DNA of 43,706 nucleotides, from NCBI GenBank assembly GCA_017883235.1, contig JADGNY010000050.1, positions 1-43,706 of the forward strand, in the 5' to 3' direction. Both the position numbers and the translations under genes were made by a program. The notes below the pieces were generated by a model, which was given only the letters and a program-made list of their open reading frames with translations, made no database searches and was not told the origin of the DNA. Positions 35,936 through 43,448 of the stretch are shown here, in pieces; within the stretch, counting starts at the first letter, position 1, and each line of letters begins with the position of its first letter. Source of the stretch: Thermoanaerobaculia bacterium. GTDB lineage: Bacteria > Acidobacteriota > Thermoanaerobaculia > Gp7-AA8.

Positions 35936-36583
35936 TCACCTGGGACCGTGCTGTACGAGAATCTGGTTGATGATGTCTTCCATCATCGCCACGATGTACT
36001 GGTCGTCTGTCTTGATTGCTGATGAAACGACAGTCGCGACTTTCAGAATCGTATCCAGCCTCCCGAAACCTCTTGAGCTGCCCGCGAAGGGTGAATACTC
36101 TGCGTGGTATACGTACTTGCCGATCAGTTGATCAGACTCATTGTACAGCGACAGCATCACTTCCATCGTAGACTTGTCTCCCCCAACCAGACCTGAAGCT
36201 CTGCCGAGGACCGGCAGACTCATCTCCGTCACGACCAGTTCAAGTTTGACTTTGTTATCTCCCAGGAACGTCAGATTCTTCCTGGCACGTTGTGAAAAGA
36301 GTAACTGCACGCGCTCGACAGTCAGCGGCTGGTCTTTCTCTAAGACGCCAGTCGCTGCGACTGCCTCCACCCTGTTCAACTGTGCCGCGGCGATGCTGGT
36401 GATTGTTTGATTCACACCGGTGGCGGTGTCGACGCGGACGTCGCTCACTCCCAATCTGTGCTCAAAGTTTCCGGGTAACGGCAAAATCGCGTTGCTGGTA
36501 CTGGCACAGTTCGTCGCCGCAAGAATGACCAAGAGTGCGAGCATTGTGCGACATGACTGGTTCCTGTTCATCTGAATTCTCAT
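35936..36583 (-). CDS. Small exported protein, lipoprotein-like, within the NHL cluster
   Basis: A 215-residue protein starting at ATG 36583 with GGGGGA seven bases upstream. The N-terminus (RTMLALLVILAATNC) is a signal peptide with a possible lipidated Cys, though A-T-N-C is a poor lipobox. The mature part is mixed alpha/beta: LGVSDVRVDTATGVNQTI, LTVERVQLLFSQRARKNLTFLGD, VKLELVVTEMSLPVLGR and MEVMLSLYNESDQLIGKYVYHAEYSPFAG, ending in a helix with Met and Ile. This layout, a beta sheet giving a lipid-anchored periplasmic domain, recalls the DUF4410-like lipoproteins, but I cannot claim the family. It lies in the same orientation as the NHL genes and shares their CAGGGGGA leader core, so it may be expressed with them. 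Confidence 0.65.
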   Translation of the reverse strand: MRIQMNRNQSCRTMLALLVILAATNCASTSNAILPLPGNFEHRLGVSDVRVDTATGVNQTITSIAAAQLNRVEAVAATGVLEKDQPLTVERVQLLFSQRARKNLTFLGDNKVKLELVVTEMSLPVLGRASGLVGGDKSTMEVMLSLYNESDQLIGKYVYHAEYSPFAGSSRGFGRLDTILKVATVVSSAIKTDDQYIVAMMEDIINQILVQHGPR

Positions 36584-36620
36584 ATCGTCCCCCTGTTTTT
36601 GACGCCCTTGTCTCAATGCA

Positions 36621-37805
36621 CTAACAGCCAATCCGGCTCCGCCATGGCTGATCAGAACCGGCTTTCTCAACTAACTCACTGTTTCTTCTACTCATTCGCC
36701 GAGTTTCGCCCTCGGCGCCCAAGCTGGTTGGCCATCGCCTGTGTTGCCGGTCACGGCTTAGTGACCTACCGAGCGTCGGTCTGCTACTGACCGGCGTTGC
36801 TGTCAAACTTATGGTCGTGATGCTCGTTCTCACCCCATTGGAGGCGGTGAGCTGGAAGATGTAGAGGTCGGGCACGTCGGGGGTGAAGACTGGATTGCGG
36901 ATCGAGGTGGAGGAGAGCGTGGCGGTGGAGGCTGAAGGCCGGCGAATCAGAGTCCACTGCCAGCTCGTGGCGGTCTGCGCAGAGGTGCTGATTCGACGCG
37001 TCGTGCCAACGGTGCCGGTAGAAAAGTCGATGGTGGCGGAGTCGGCGAGTGCCGGCCTGCCGACACGGATCTTGTTGTTGAATGTGTCGGCGACAAAGAC
37101 GTTCCCTCTGCTGTCAGTCGCCACTCCCTGGGGACCGCTGAAGCGCGCGGCGCTGCCGGTTCCATCCGCGATGCCGGAGAGGCCCGCCGAGCCCGCGAGA
37201 GTCGTCACCACCCCGGCCGGGGTGATTTTTCGAATGGTGCTGTTAGACGAGTCTGCCACAAAGACGTTCCCGCCGCTGTCGGTGGCCACTCCCGTGGGAG
37301 AGTTGAAGCGCGCGGCGCTGCCGGTTCCATCCACGCTGCCGGAGACGCGTGGAGAGCCGGCGAGGGTCGTCACCAGCCCAGCCGGGGTGATCTTGCGGAT
37401 CGTGTGGTTACTCCATTCGGCAACATAAACGTTCCCTCCGCTGTCAGTCGCCACTCCCGCGGGCAGCGCAAACCTCGCGGCGCTGCCGATTCCATCCGCG
37501 CTGCCGCTTAAGCCCGCCGAGCCGGCCAGGGTGGTCACCACTCCCGCCGGAGTGATCTTTCGGATCGTGTTGTTACCCCATTCGGAAACATAAACGTTCC
37601 CGCCGCTGTCGGTCGCCACTCCAACGGGAAAGTCGAAGCGCGCGGCGCTGCCGGTTCCGTCCGCCGATCCCGGGCCGCCCGCCGGTCCGGCGAAGGTGGT
37701 AAAGGTTAGCTGCTGAGCGTGTACGGTGAACGTGGTCGCCGCGAGAAGGCAACATCCGCTCAGCACACGAAGTGTGAACCGACCGAGGTCGTGCAGCTTG
37801 ATCAC
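36621..37805 (-). CDS. Secreted NHL-repeat protein, short form (4 repeats)
   Basis: A 394-residue paralogue of the two other NHL proteins. GTG 37805 starts a signal peptide (VLSGCCLLAATTFTVHAQ), followed by only four 55-residue repeats, the N-N-K-I-R-V-G-R-P-A-L cap and the Ig/PKD-like domain (TSWQWTLIRRPS, DLYIFQLTASNGVRTSI). Four blades cannot close a six-bladed propeller alone, so oligomers or a loss of function are possible. After TATPVS the last 55 residues are Arg- and Ser-rich and match nothing in the paralogues; the DNA still aligns to the 3' end of the middle gene, with a one-base shift past the stop, so this tail is probably translated read-through. The repeats are close to those of the larger genes, which fits loss or gain of units by recombination. 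Confidence 0.82.
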   Translation of the reverse strand: MIKLHDLGRFTLRVLSGCCLLAATTFTVHAQQLTFTTFAGPAGGPGSADGTGSAARFDFPVGVATDSGGNVYVSEWGNNTIRKITPAGVVTTLAGSAGLSGSADGIGSAARFALPAGVATDSGGNVYVAEWSNHTIRKITPAGLVTTLAGSPRVSGSVDGTGSAARFNSPTGVATDSGGNVFVADSSNSTIRKITPAGVVTTLAGSAGLSGIADGTGSAARFSGPQGVATDSRGNVFVADTFNNKIRVGRPALADSATIDFSTGTVGTTRRISTSAQTATSWQWTLIRRPSASTATLSSTSIRNPVFTPDVPDLYIFQLTASNGVRTSITTISLTATPVSSRPTLGRSLSRDRQHRRWPTSLGAEGETRRMSRRNSELVEKAGSDQPWRSRIGC

Positions 37806-37808
37806 CTA

Positions 37809-37827
37809 TCCCCCTTTCGGATGGATC
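37809..37827 (-). promoter_or_regulatory. Shared leader motif of the NHL genes, copy 3
   Basis: On the minus strand GATCCATCC followed by GAAAGGGGGA, ending three bases before GTG 37805. It is the most diverged of the three copies, with one base less and A for C before the G-run. Confidence 0.45.
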
Positions 37828-37959
37828 AGCTTTCTTTAATGAGATCAGCAGTGTAAGTCCCGATCTCGATCACCGCAAGGTGAATGGGCGGCTACCTCGG
37901 TGGGACCGCGCGGCCGATCGGGCTTTAGAGTCCGACCTACGTTATCCCCCCAACAGAGC

Positions 37960-40854
37960 CTACGCCGCCGCGGACTGCTTCCGCTTCTGCATCTGCACCG
38001 TATCGAGGTCGTGCAGCAGTTCGCCGGCGTTTCCGTAGCGCGCCTTCGGATCCTTGGCCAGACAGCGCATGACGATGGCGTTCACCTCGCGCCCGATCTC
38101 GGGACGCAGCTCGATCGGCGGCCTGGCGTTCTCGGTGATGTGCGCGGTCAGGACGCCGGTCAGCGACGAGGAGACGAACGGCTTCTGTCCGGCCAGCATC
38201 TCGTACAGCATCACGCCCATCGAATAGACGTCGCTGCGCGGGTCGAGCTGTTTGCCCTGCACCTGCTCGGGACTCATGTAGTGCGGCGTTCCGACGATGA
38301 GCCCCGCCTGCGTCATCCCCTCATGCACCTCGGCCATGCGCGCGATGCCGAAGTCCATCAGCTTCACCTCGCCCTTGTGGTCGATGAGGACGTTCTGCGG
38401 CTTGATGTCGCGATGAATGATTCCCTGCTCGTGCGCTGCTTCCAGTCCCCGGCAGATCTGGCGGGCGATGCCCATGCCGACGCGCGGGACCATCTGATGC
38501 GCCGGCGCTTCCTCCAGCAACTCCGCCAGCGTGTAGCCGCGCACGAATTCCATCGAGATGAAGTAGACCCCTTCGGCCTCGCCGTAGTCGTACGTGCGCA
38601 GGACGTTGCGATGCGTGATCTTGCGGGCCAGACGGATCTCGCGCTTGAACCGCTCCAGATCCTCCGGCGAGCGCGACATCACATCTCCCGGCAGCGTCTT
38701 GATGGCCACCGTCTCGTCGAGTTGCGCGTCGACCGCTTTGTAAACGACCCCCATGCCGCCGCGGCCGATGATCGAATCGATACGGTAGCGGTTCGCGAAA
38801 ACCGATCCCGGCACCAGTTCCTGTGCGGTGATGGCACCGGGCGCGGTCTGTCCCGGGGTCGTCTCGTCGATGCGCATGGTGGCCATCGCGCTCGGCGTCT
38901 GCCCGATCGCGCGCATCATGTTCGTGGTCAGACTCACCAGCGGCATCGACGCCACCGGCAGCGGCTGCGGAAGCCACTTGAGCTGCACCTGCTCGCGCGA
39001 CGACGTAGAGATGATCTCGCCGCCCGCCGCTTGCGCCGTTTCATACGAGATGTAGGCGTACCCGGTCGGTGCGTGCCAGGCGAAAAGCATCGCCAGCAAA
39101 GGAGCGTTGCCGACGATGGCGATGCCGTTATCGCCCTGAAGGTCGACCGATCCTGTGACGAACTCGCCGGTGGCGATGCCGGCGCCGATGGTCATGTGCC
39201 TCTCGCCCATCGTGGCCAGCTCCTCGTTGATGGCGCGGGCGGCGCGGATGGCGTGAAGGATTCCGCGGTCTCCGCGGAAGATACTGACCAGATGATGCCC
39301 AAGGATCTCGCGGACGAAGCCATCCTGCCGCTCCACTTCCGCTTCCTGCAGCTTCATGGCCTTGCTGACGGCGGCAATCACGTTTCCGGCGTCGCCTGCG
39401 CCGACGGTGGCGGGAAGGTCGCGGAGATCGGTGACCAGCACCGTTCCTTCGTCGAGTTTGGCAGCCTCGCTCTGGCGCGGCGCACCAACGGCCTCGCGCT
39501 CCTGCGATTTGGCCGCCATCTGCTCGTACAGCTCCTCGATCTCGGCCTTGTCGCGGAGGGCGGTGATCATCTTGGCGAAGGAGCGCCCGAGGATTCCGAC
39601 TTCGTCGCTGCGGTCGATTGGCGGATGGACGGTGTAATCGCCACCCGTCACGGACTGCGCGATCATGGCCAGCTCTTCGATCGGATGCGTCACCCGTTTG
39701 GCGATGAGCCACGAGAAGACGAAGGCCAGCAGCAGCGCGGCGCCGCCGCCGGCCAGCAGCGCGTTCTCGATCTCCTTGAACGGTTTCAACTCGCTATCGA
39801 GCGAACGAAGGAACACCGCCGCGCCAACGGTCTGGCTACCGAAGCTGCTTTTTTCATCCAGAACGACGACTGACTGCAGCGGCCCGCCGGTCATGACGTA
39901 CTTGCTGCGCTCGATCTCGACGGTCGAAGGCTTGACGTCCTTGCCGGTCTTGAGAATCGGGTCGACCACGGTGATCTGGGCCATGTTGAAAATCGGCGCT
40001 TCCTTCGAGCGGACGGGCGGATTGGTCGCGTCCGCCGATGCGAAGATGACCTCGGCATTGGTCGACTCGGCGATGCGGTTCGCAAAGACGTCGTCGATCA
40101 GGTATGCGTTGATGAGATAGCCGACCCGGACGTTGTTCGCGCCCAGACTCATCGGCGCGATCGCGGCGTGATACAGATGGTCCCCCGTGGTGATGACTCC
40201 CTGGTCGACGGGGACCGTGGGCTCGTCGACGATGTGCTTCACCATTGGCATCGTCGTGTAGAGGTCTTCCATCTTGTCGCCGGACAGCTCCGGGCGATCC
40301 GTGCGCGACAGAACGCGTCCCTGACCGTCGAGGACGATCATGAGATCGCTGCGGAGAAAGTCCTTCTTCTCCGTCAATTGATCGAGGATGTCCGCGAAAT
40401 CGATCGCGGTCGTGCCTGCAGGCTGAGGTGACGCCGGCGTGACGGCCTCCGTCGCGGCCGGCGGTTGCGGCGAGGCGGGGGCTCCGGCGACTGGCCCGGG
40501 AGCAATCTCGCTCATCGCGGTCATGGCGTGCTGCATGTACGCCACGAACGAGGGATCGCGGCCAAGGAACTTGGCACTGAGCGCCAGCCTTCCGAGACGC
40601 TGGCGTTCGAGCTCCTTGAAAAGCTTTGCGGCGCTGGCAATGGACTTATCGACGGTCGTGTTCGCGATCGCATTCGCCCGCTGGATGGTGATTCCGATGG
40701 CGATGCCGACGACGATGACGATGAGAAGTGCGGTCAGGCCGAAGAGTTTCCAGACCAGCGGAAACTTTGCCTTCTCCACGACAGGCGCCTTTCGCTTCGG
40801 CAATTCGCCGGTAGTGGTTTGCCCGGCCGGCGCGACATTCGACTCAGCGGTCAA
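37960..40854 (-). CDS. Receptor Ser/Thr kinase with HAMP and degenerate nucleotide-cyclase domain
   Basis: A 964-residue protein with an unusual order: TM1 (about 35-57), a periplasmic sensor of about 305 residues (60-365, Cache-like, with a Pro/Ala-rich insert at 118-150), TM2 (366-386), HAMP (387-440), a class III nucleotide-cyclase-like domain (468-612), a linker, and a C-terminal kinase (690-960). The kinase is complete: GRGGMGVVY, Lys719, HRDIKPQN (Asp816), DFG 834-836, MSPEQ. The cyclase domain keeps the first metal Asp (VTDL, Asp476) but the second is His520 (G-H for G-D), and the N-x-x-x-R pair is lost (VGNAPLLAMLF), so it is probably not a cyclase and may bind a nucleotide or transmit signal. 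TTG 40854 lies one base after the stop of the cupredoxin gene and has GAGGGAG seven bases upstream, so translation is coupled. Confidence 0.85.
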   Translation of the reverse strand: MTAESNVAPAGQTTTGELPKRKAPVVEKAKFPLVWKLFGLTALLIVIVVGIAIGITIQRANAIANTTVDKSIASAAKLFKELERQRLGRLALSAKFLGRDPSFVAYMQHAMTAMSEIAPGPVAGAPASPQPPAATEAVTPASPQPAGTTAIDFADILDQLTEKKDFLRSDLMIVLDGQGRVLSRTDRPELSGDKMEDLYTTMPMVKHIVDEPTVPVDQGVITTGDHLYHAAIAPMSLGANNVRVGYLINAYLIDDVFANRIAESTNAEVIFASADATNPPVRSKEAPIFNMAQITVVDPILKTGKDVKPSTVEIERSKYVMTGGPLQSVVVLDEKSSFGSQTVGAAVFLRSLDSELKPFKEIENALLAGGGAALLLAFVFSWLIAKRVTHPIEELAMIAQSVTGGDYTVHPPIDRSDEVGILGRSFAKMITALRDKAEIEELYEQMAAKSQEREAVGAPRQSEAAKLDEGTVLVTDLRDLPATVGAGDAGNVIAAVSKAMKLQEAEVERQDGFVREILGHHLVSIFRGDRGILHAIRAARAINEELATMGERHMTIGAGIATGEFVTGSVDLQGDNGIAIVGNAPLLAMLFAWHAPTGYAYISYETAQAAGGEIISTSSREQVQLKWLPQPLPVASMPLVSLTTNMMRAIGQTPSAMATMRIDETTPGQTAPGAITAQELVPGSVFANRYRIDSIIGRGGMGVVYKAVDAQLDETVAIKTLPGDVMSRSPEDLERFKREIRLARKITHRNVLRTYDYGEAEGVYFISMEFVRGYTLAELLEEAPAHQMVPRVGMGIARQICRGLEAAHEQGIIHRDIKPQNVLIDHKGEVKLMDFGIARMAEVHEGMTQAGLIVGTPHYMSPEQVQGKQLDPRSDVYSMGVMLYEMLAGQKPFVSSSLTGVLTAHITENARPPIELRPEIGREVNAIVMRCLAKDPKARYGNAGELLHDLDTVQMQKRKQSAAA

Positions 40855-40855
40855 C

Positions 40856-41533
40856 TCAGTACTCCCTCGTGCTCGACGGCTGATAGGGCTTGCCGACTTT
40901 GTTCATGTGCACCGTGGCGCGGTAGTTGCGGCTGTCGAGCGTGAGAGTGACCGCCTGGCTCAGCCCACTGGTCGTGACGTCGATCACTGGTGCTTCGCTC
41001 TGCCCGCCCTGTTCGTTCCAGACCACGAGGCGGTATTTGCCCGGCGGGACATCGCCGACGGAAAAACCGCCGTTCGCGTCCGCGAAGCCGAAGTAGGGCG
41101 TCGACAGGACATGGATGACCGCCGACATGTTCGGGTGGACGTTGCAATAAATGTTGACGATGCCCGGCGTATCGAATTTCTGTGTCTTGCCTGTGCCCTT
41201 GCGGTAGAGCCCGAGGTCGAAGGCGTTGTTCGACGAGAGCGAGAAAAGGTTGTGCGAAATAGGATCGTCGTTGGGAAACCCGACGGTCGACCCGACGGGA
41301 ATGGCCAGCACGTGCGGAATCAGGATCTTGTTCCGGGTGACGATCTGAAACGTTCCGGGAGTGCGGCGCGGAACCTTGCCGCCGAGCGGCTCGAGCCAGA
41401 CCAGCGTTTCGGCCGGCACCGGGTTCTGCCCGCGCTTCGTCACGAAGGCGATTTTCCCGGTGACGTTAGCCGCTGCCAAGGGAAGCGCAGCGATCGCGAA
41501 GAACACCGCAAGAAAAGCCGGAAGTCGTTTCAT
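40856..41533 (-). CDS. Secreted cupredoxin with carboxypeptidase-regulatory-like domain
   Basis: A 225-residue exported protein. Signal peptide: LPAFLAVFFAIAALPLAA. Residues 60-142 form a plastocyanin-like fold with the type 1 copper ligands His94 (PISHNLF), Cys130, His133 and Met136 (IYCNVHPNM), as in the methylamine-utilisation-like and plastocyanin/azurin families. Residues 145-205 are a beta-sandwich of carboxypeptidase-regulatory type (ADANGGFSVGDVPPGKYRLVV). It could carry electrons or sense copper or redox state; no partner oxidase is nearby. It is the first gene of a two-gene unit and its stop codon is followed after one base by the start of the receptor kinase gene, so the two are made together. 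That pairing is the main hint of a role as the extracellular part of a signalling pathway. Confidence 0.85.
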   Translation of the reverse strand: MKRLPAFLAVFFAIAALPLAAANVTGKIAFVTKRGQNPVPAETLVWLEPLGGKVPRRTPGTFQIVTRNKILIPHVLAIPVGSTVGFPNDDPISHNLFSLSSNNAFDLGLYRKGTGKTQKFDTPGIVNIYCNVHPNMSAVIHVLSTPYFGFADANGGFSVGDVPPGKYRLVVWNEQGGQSEAPVIDVTTSGLSQAVTLTLDSRNYRATVHMNKVGKPYQPSSTREY

Positions 41534-41623
41534 CTCAATTAGCTCCGGAAAGCTGGGATGGTAGCACAGGGCGTTGGGCGGCCGCCCGGCGGGCGCGCGC
41601 GGACAAACGCAGAAAATTGGGTG

Positions 41624-41651
41624 TTGCTATTACAGTCGAAAAATGTATCAT
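41624..41651 (+). promoter_or_regulatory. Candidate sigma-70-type promoter
   Basis: TTGCTA (41624-41629) and TATCAT (41646-41651) are separated by 16 bases, in an AT-rich island within GC-rich DNA. Transcription would start near 41658, directly at the ATG 41659, so any coding message would be leaderless. It faces away from the cupredoxin gene and towards the terminator at 41993. Confidence 0.5.
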
Positions 41652-41658
41652 CTTCCGC

Positions 41659-41970
41659 ATGCTCGAACGGTTACGGGAGGGTGAGCTGGAAGAAACAGCC
41701 CCGCCACGCGTTTACTTGCGAGTATACGTTTTGGATGTGGCTGCCGGCCGCATCGTTCTTTGAACGCAGCTTGAAGACGAGACATCAAGTTCCCGCTCCT
41801 CCCTTCCACCACGGGGCGAGTAGGAGCGGTCGATCCGGTCCGCGACGCTGGCGAGGTGGGCTGCTGAACCATGGCAGCGGCGCTTGTTGCGGGTCCGCCG
41901 GAAATTCATGGGGGAGGAGGTACTAATTTCGATGGATTGTCCTAGTAAACCTGAGGGGGTTAGCTCGTAA
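41659..41970 (+). other. Unassigned transcript region: decayed gene or non-coding RNA
   Basis: One frame from ATG 41659 reads 34 codons (M-L-E-R-L-R-E-G-E-L-E-E, ending AAGRIVL) to a TGA at 41761-41763, goes on for 19 codons to a TAG at 41821-41823, then 48 codons to a TAA at 41968-41970. All three parts lie in the same frame, which would fit a decayed gene of about 103 codons. Alternatively this is a non-coding RNA of about 360 bases. Near its end GGAGGAGGT (41913-41921) precedes ATG 41932 by ten bases and could start a 12-codon peptide (MDCPSKPEGVSS). The segment is bounded by a promoter-like and a terminator sequence. The whole gap 41534-42143 holds nothing else that I recognise. Confidence 0.4.
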
Positions 41971-41992
41971 GGGCTGGTCTCCACCCCGGAAG

Positions 41993-42024
41993 GGCGCCCG
42001 TAAAACGGCGCCCTTTTTCTTTTG
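41993..42024 (+). terminator. Intrinsic terminator
   Basis: A perfect 7-bp GC stem (GGGCGCC and GGCGCCC), an eight-base loop CGTAAAAC and then TTTTTCTTTT. It is a textbook Rho-independent terminator on the plus strand and ends whatever is made from the promoter at 41624. It is the clearest intrinsic terminator in the window. Confidence 0.85.
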
Positions 42025-42143
42025 CGCGGAGCGCGTTGTCTGTGCTCCGGCCAGCGCGGTGATGCCTCCCCCGTATCACTTGCAAGGAGGCGCCAGGATC
42101 TTCAGGAGCCCTATGCCTCCAGCATTTTCAGCTACGAGGACAA

Positions 42144-42668
42144 CTACCGCGCGACCGGCGCGCTGAACGTGACGTCATCCTGAAAGACCACCCCGTTGCC
42201 CATGTCCCGGAAGTTGTGCGGTGAGGCCATCGAGTGGCGGCCGGCGATGGTCTTGCCATCGTCCGTCTTCGTCTCGAACCGGTCGTCGCCGGTGAGGCGC
42301 ATCGGCTGTTGGGAGCCGTTGAAGGCGGCGTCGTAGATCTCGTTGTAGAGGGCGATCTTTCCCGGGTGGCCCATCGGATCGTCGCCGAGCAATAACTCCA
42401 TCGCATGCAGTTTCCCGGCGGTGGCCAGCGCCTCGCGGTTTTTGGCACTGGCAAGATCGTCAGCGCTGATCGGCACGTCCGAGAGGATGACGCGAATCTC
42501 GATCTTCTTCTTGTCGGACCGGCCCGGCATCGCGGTGGCGTAGACGTGCGTCAGTTTGACGATCTTCCCGTTGACGACCATCTGGCCGGTAACCGTTCCC
42601 GGATCTGCCGCCGAGACGGCCGGCGAAGAGAGAGCGAGGGCGAGCAGCACGACGAAGCAGATCTTCAT
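42144..42668 (-). CDS. Small secreted protein of unknown function
   Basis: A 174-residue protein with a strong signal peptide (ICFVVLLALALSSPAVSA, cleavage near 20). The mature part begins TVTGQMVVNGKIVKLTHVYA and goes on with KKKIEIRVILSDVPISADDL, AMELLLGDDPM, and VVFQDDVTFSAPVAR; it is a beta-rich domain of about 150 residues. No cysteine lies in the mature part and there is no known catalytic motif. ATG 42668 has AAAGG seven bases upstream. It stands alone, convergent with the transcript region at 41659 and divergent from the gene at 43449 across the second 21-bp array. I do not recognise the family. Confidence 0.65.
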   Translation of the reverse strand: MKICFVVLLALALSSPAVSAADPGTVTGQMVVNGKIVKLTHVYATAMPGRSDKKKIEIRVILSDVPISADDLASAKNREALATAGKLHAMELLLGDDPMGHPGKIALYNEIYDAAFNGSQQPMRLTGDDRFETKTDDGKTIAGRHSMASPHNFRDMGNGVVFQDDVTFSAPVAR

Positions 42669-42842
42669 GGAGGTTGCCTTTCGTTAGGTTGATTCGAGCC
42701 CGGGAACGGTAGGGCGGTCAGCCTATACCTGACGGGGGTCCGCGTCCACGCGGAGCTGCAATCGGGCGCTGGTACCACGGGCCACTCAGATGCTTGCGTC
42801 CAATACGAAAACGAAGGCCTGGCCCTGCGTGCTCCCCTTGCC

Positions 42843-43199
42843 GAAGATTCGGAGTGAACGATCGATTCTGCGGAGTGAACGATCGATTCTGCGGAGTCAG
42901 CAATCGATTCTGCGGAGTCAGCAATCGATTCTGCGGAGTCAGCAATCGATTCTGCGGAGTCAGGGATCGATTCTACGGAGAGAGGAATCCTCTCTCCGCA
43001 TTCAGAAATGGTTACTCCGCATTCAGAAATGTTCACTCTGCATGCAGCAATCGATACTCCGCAGTCAGAGATCGTGACTCCGCATTCAAGGATCGATCCT
43101 GCGCAGTCAGACATCGTGACTCGGCATTCAACGACCGATACTGCGCAGTCAGAGATCGTGACTCGGTATTCAGCAATCGATTCTACGCAGTCAAAATCG
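42843..43199. repeat. 21-bp tandem array, 17 units
   Basis: Seventeen head-to-tail units of exactly 21 bp, the clearest being GATTCTGCGGAGTCAG plus CAATC. Units 3-5 are identical; towards 43199 they diverge and alternate between GATTCTGCG-type and GTGACTCGG-type openings. All frames on the plus strand and at least one on the minus strand stay open through the array, because no stop occurs in the unit, so openness is not evidence of coding. It fills the gap between a minus-strand gene (start 42668) and a plus-strand gene (start 43449) and is followed by an AT-rich stretch. Its minus-strand unit shares the core TCGATTG-x-x-GA-x-T with the array at 10101. Confidence 0.88.
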
Positions 43200-43448
43200 C
43201 GTCAAAAGTGCGATTTGGCGGTTTGAAACCACGCGAAAATGGTAAGTCGTGCGTTCGACTGAAAACTTTTTGCATTTTTGGTGACTTTTGACCGGCCTGA
43301 TCCGTCTGCATGGAAGGCTAATCGATTACCTCGCCCGGCAGCGCGTCGCGGCCGCGGCAGAGAGCTGGCTCGAAATAACTCAACCCGTCAACCGCGCGGG
43401 GCTGGTCGTAGTCTGGCCTCGCGCGGATTCCAGGAGAGCGAGTTTCTT
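43200..43448. other. AT-rich upstream region of the last gene
   Basis: The 249 bases between array and gene include AT-rich stretches (for example CTTTTTGCATTTTTGG at 43268) unlike the rest of the window. It could hold the promoter of the 43449 gene, but I cannot place -35 and -10 boxes with confidence. AGGAG at 43432-43436 is the likely ribosome binding site. Confidence 0.35.

Noticed and set aside
41659-42024. tmRNA, 6S RNA or RNase P RNA
   Set aside because: The length would fit, but no tRNA-like end with T-arm, no RNase P core sequences and no 6S-like central bubble could be recognised.
42794-43291. Protein of heptapeptide repeats coded across the second 21-bp array
   Set aside because: Several frames are open at once because the unit has no stop in them; none has a convincing start and ribosome binding site, and the related array at 10101 contains a 22-bp unit that breaks all frames. 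A coding role cannot be excluded but is not supported.
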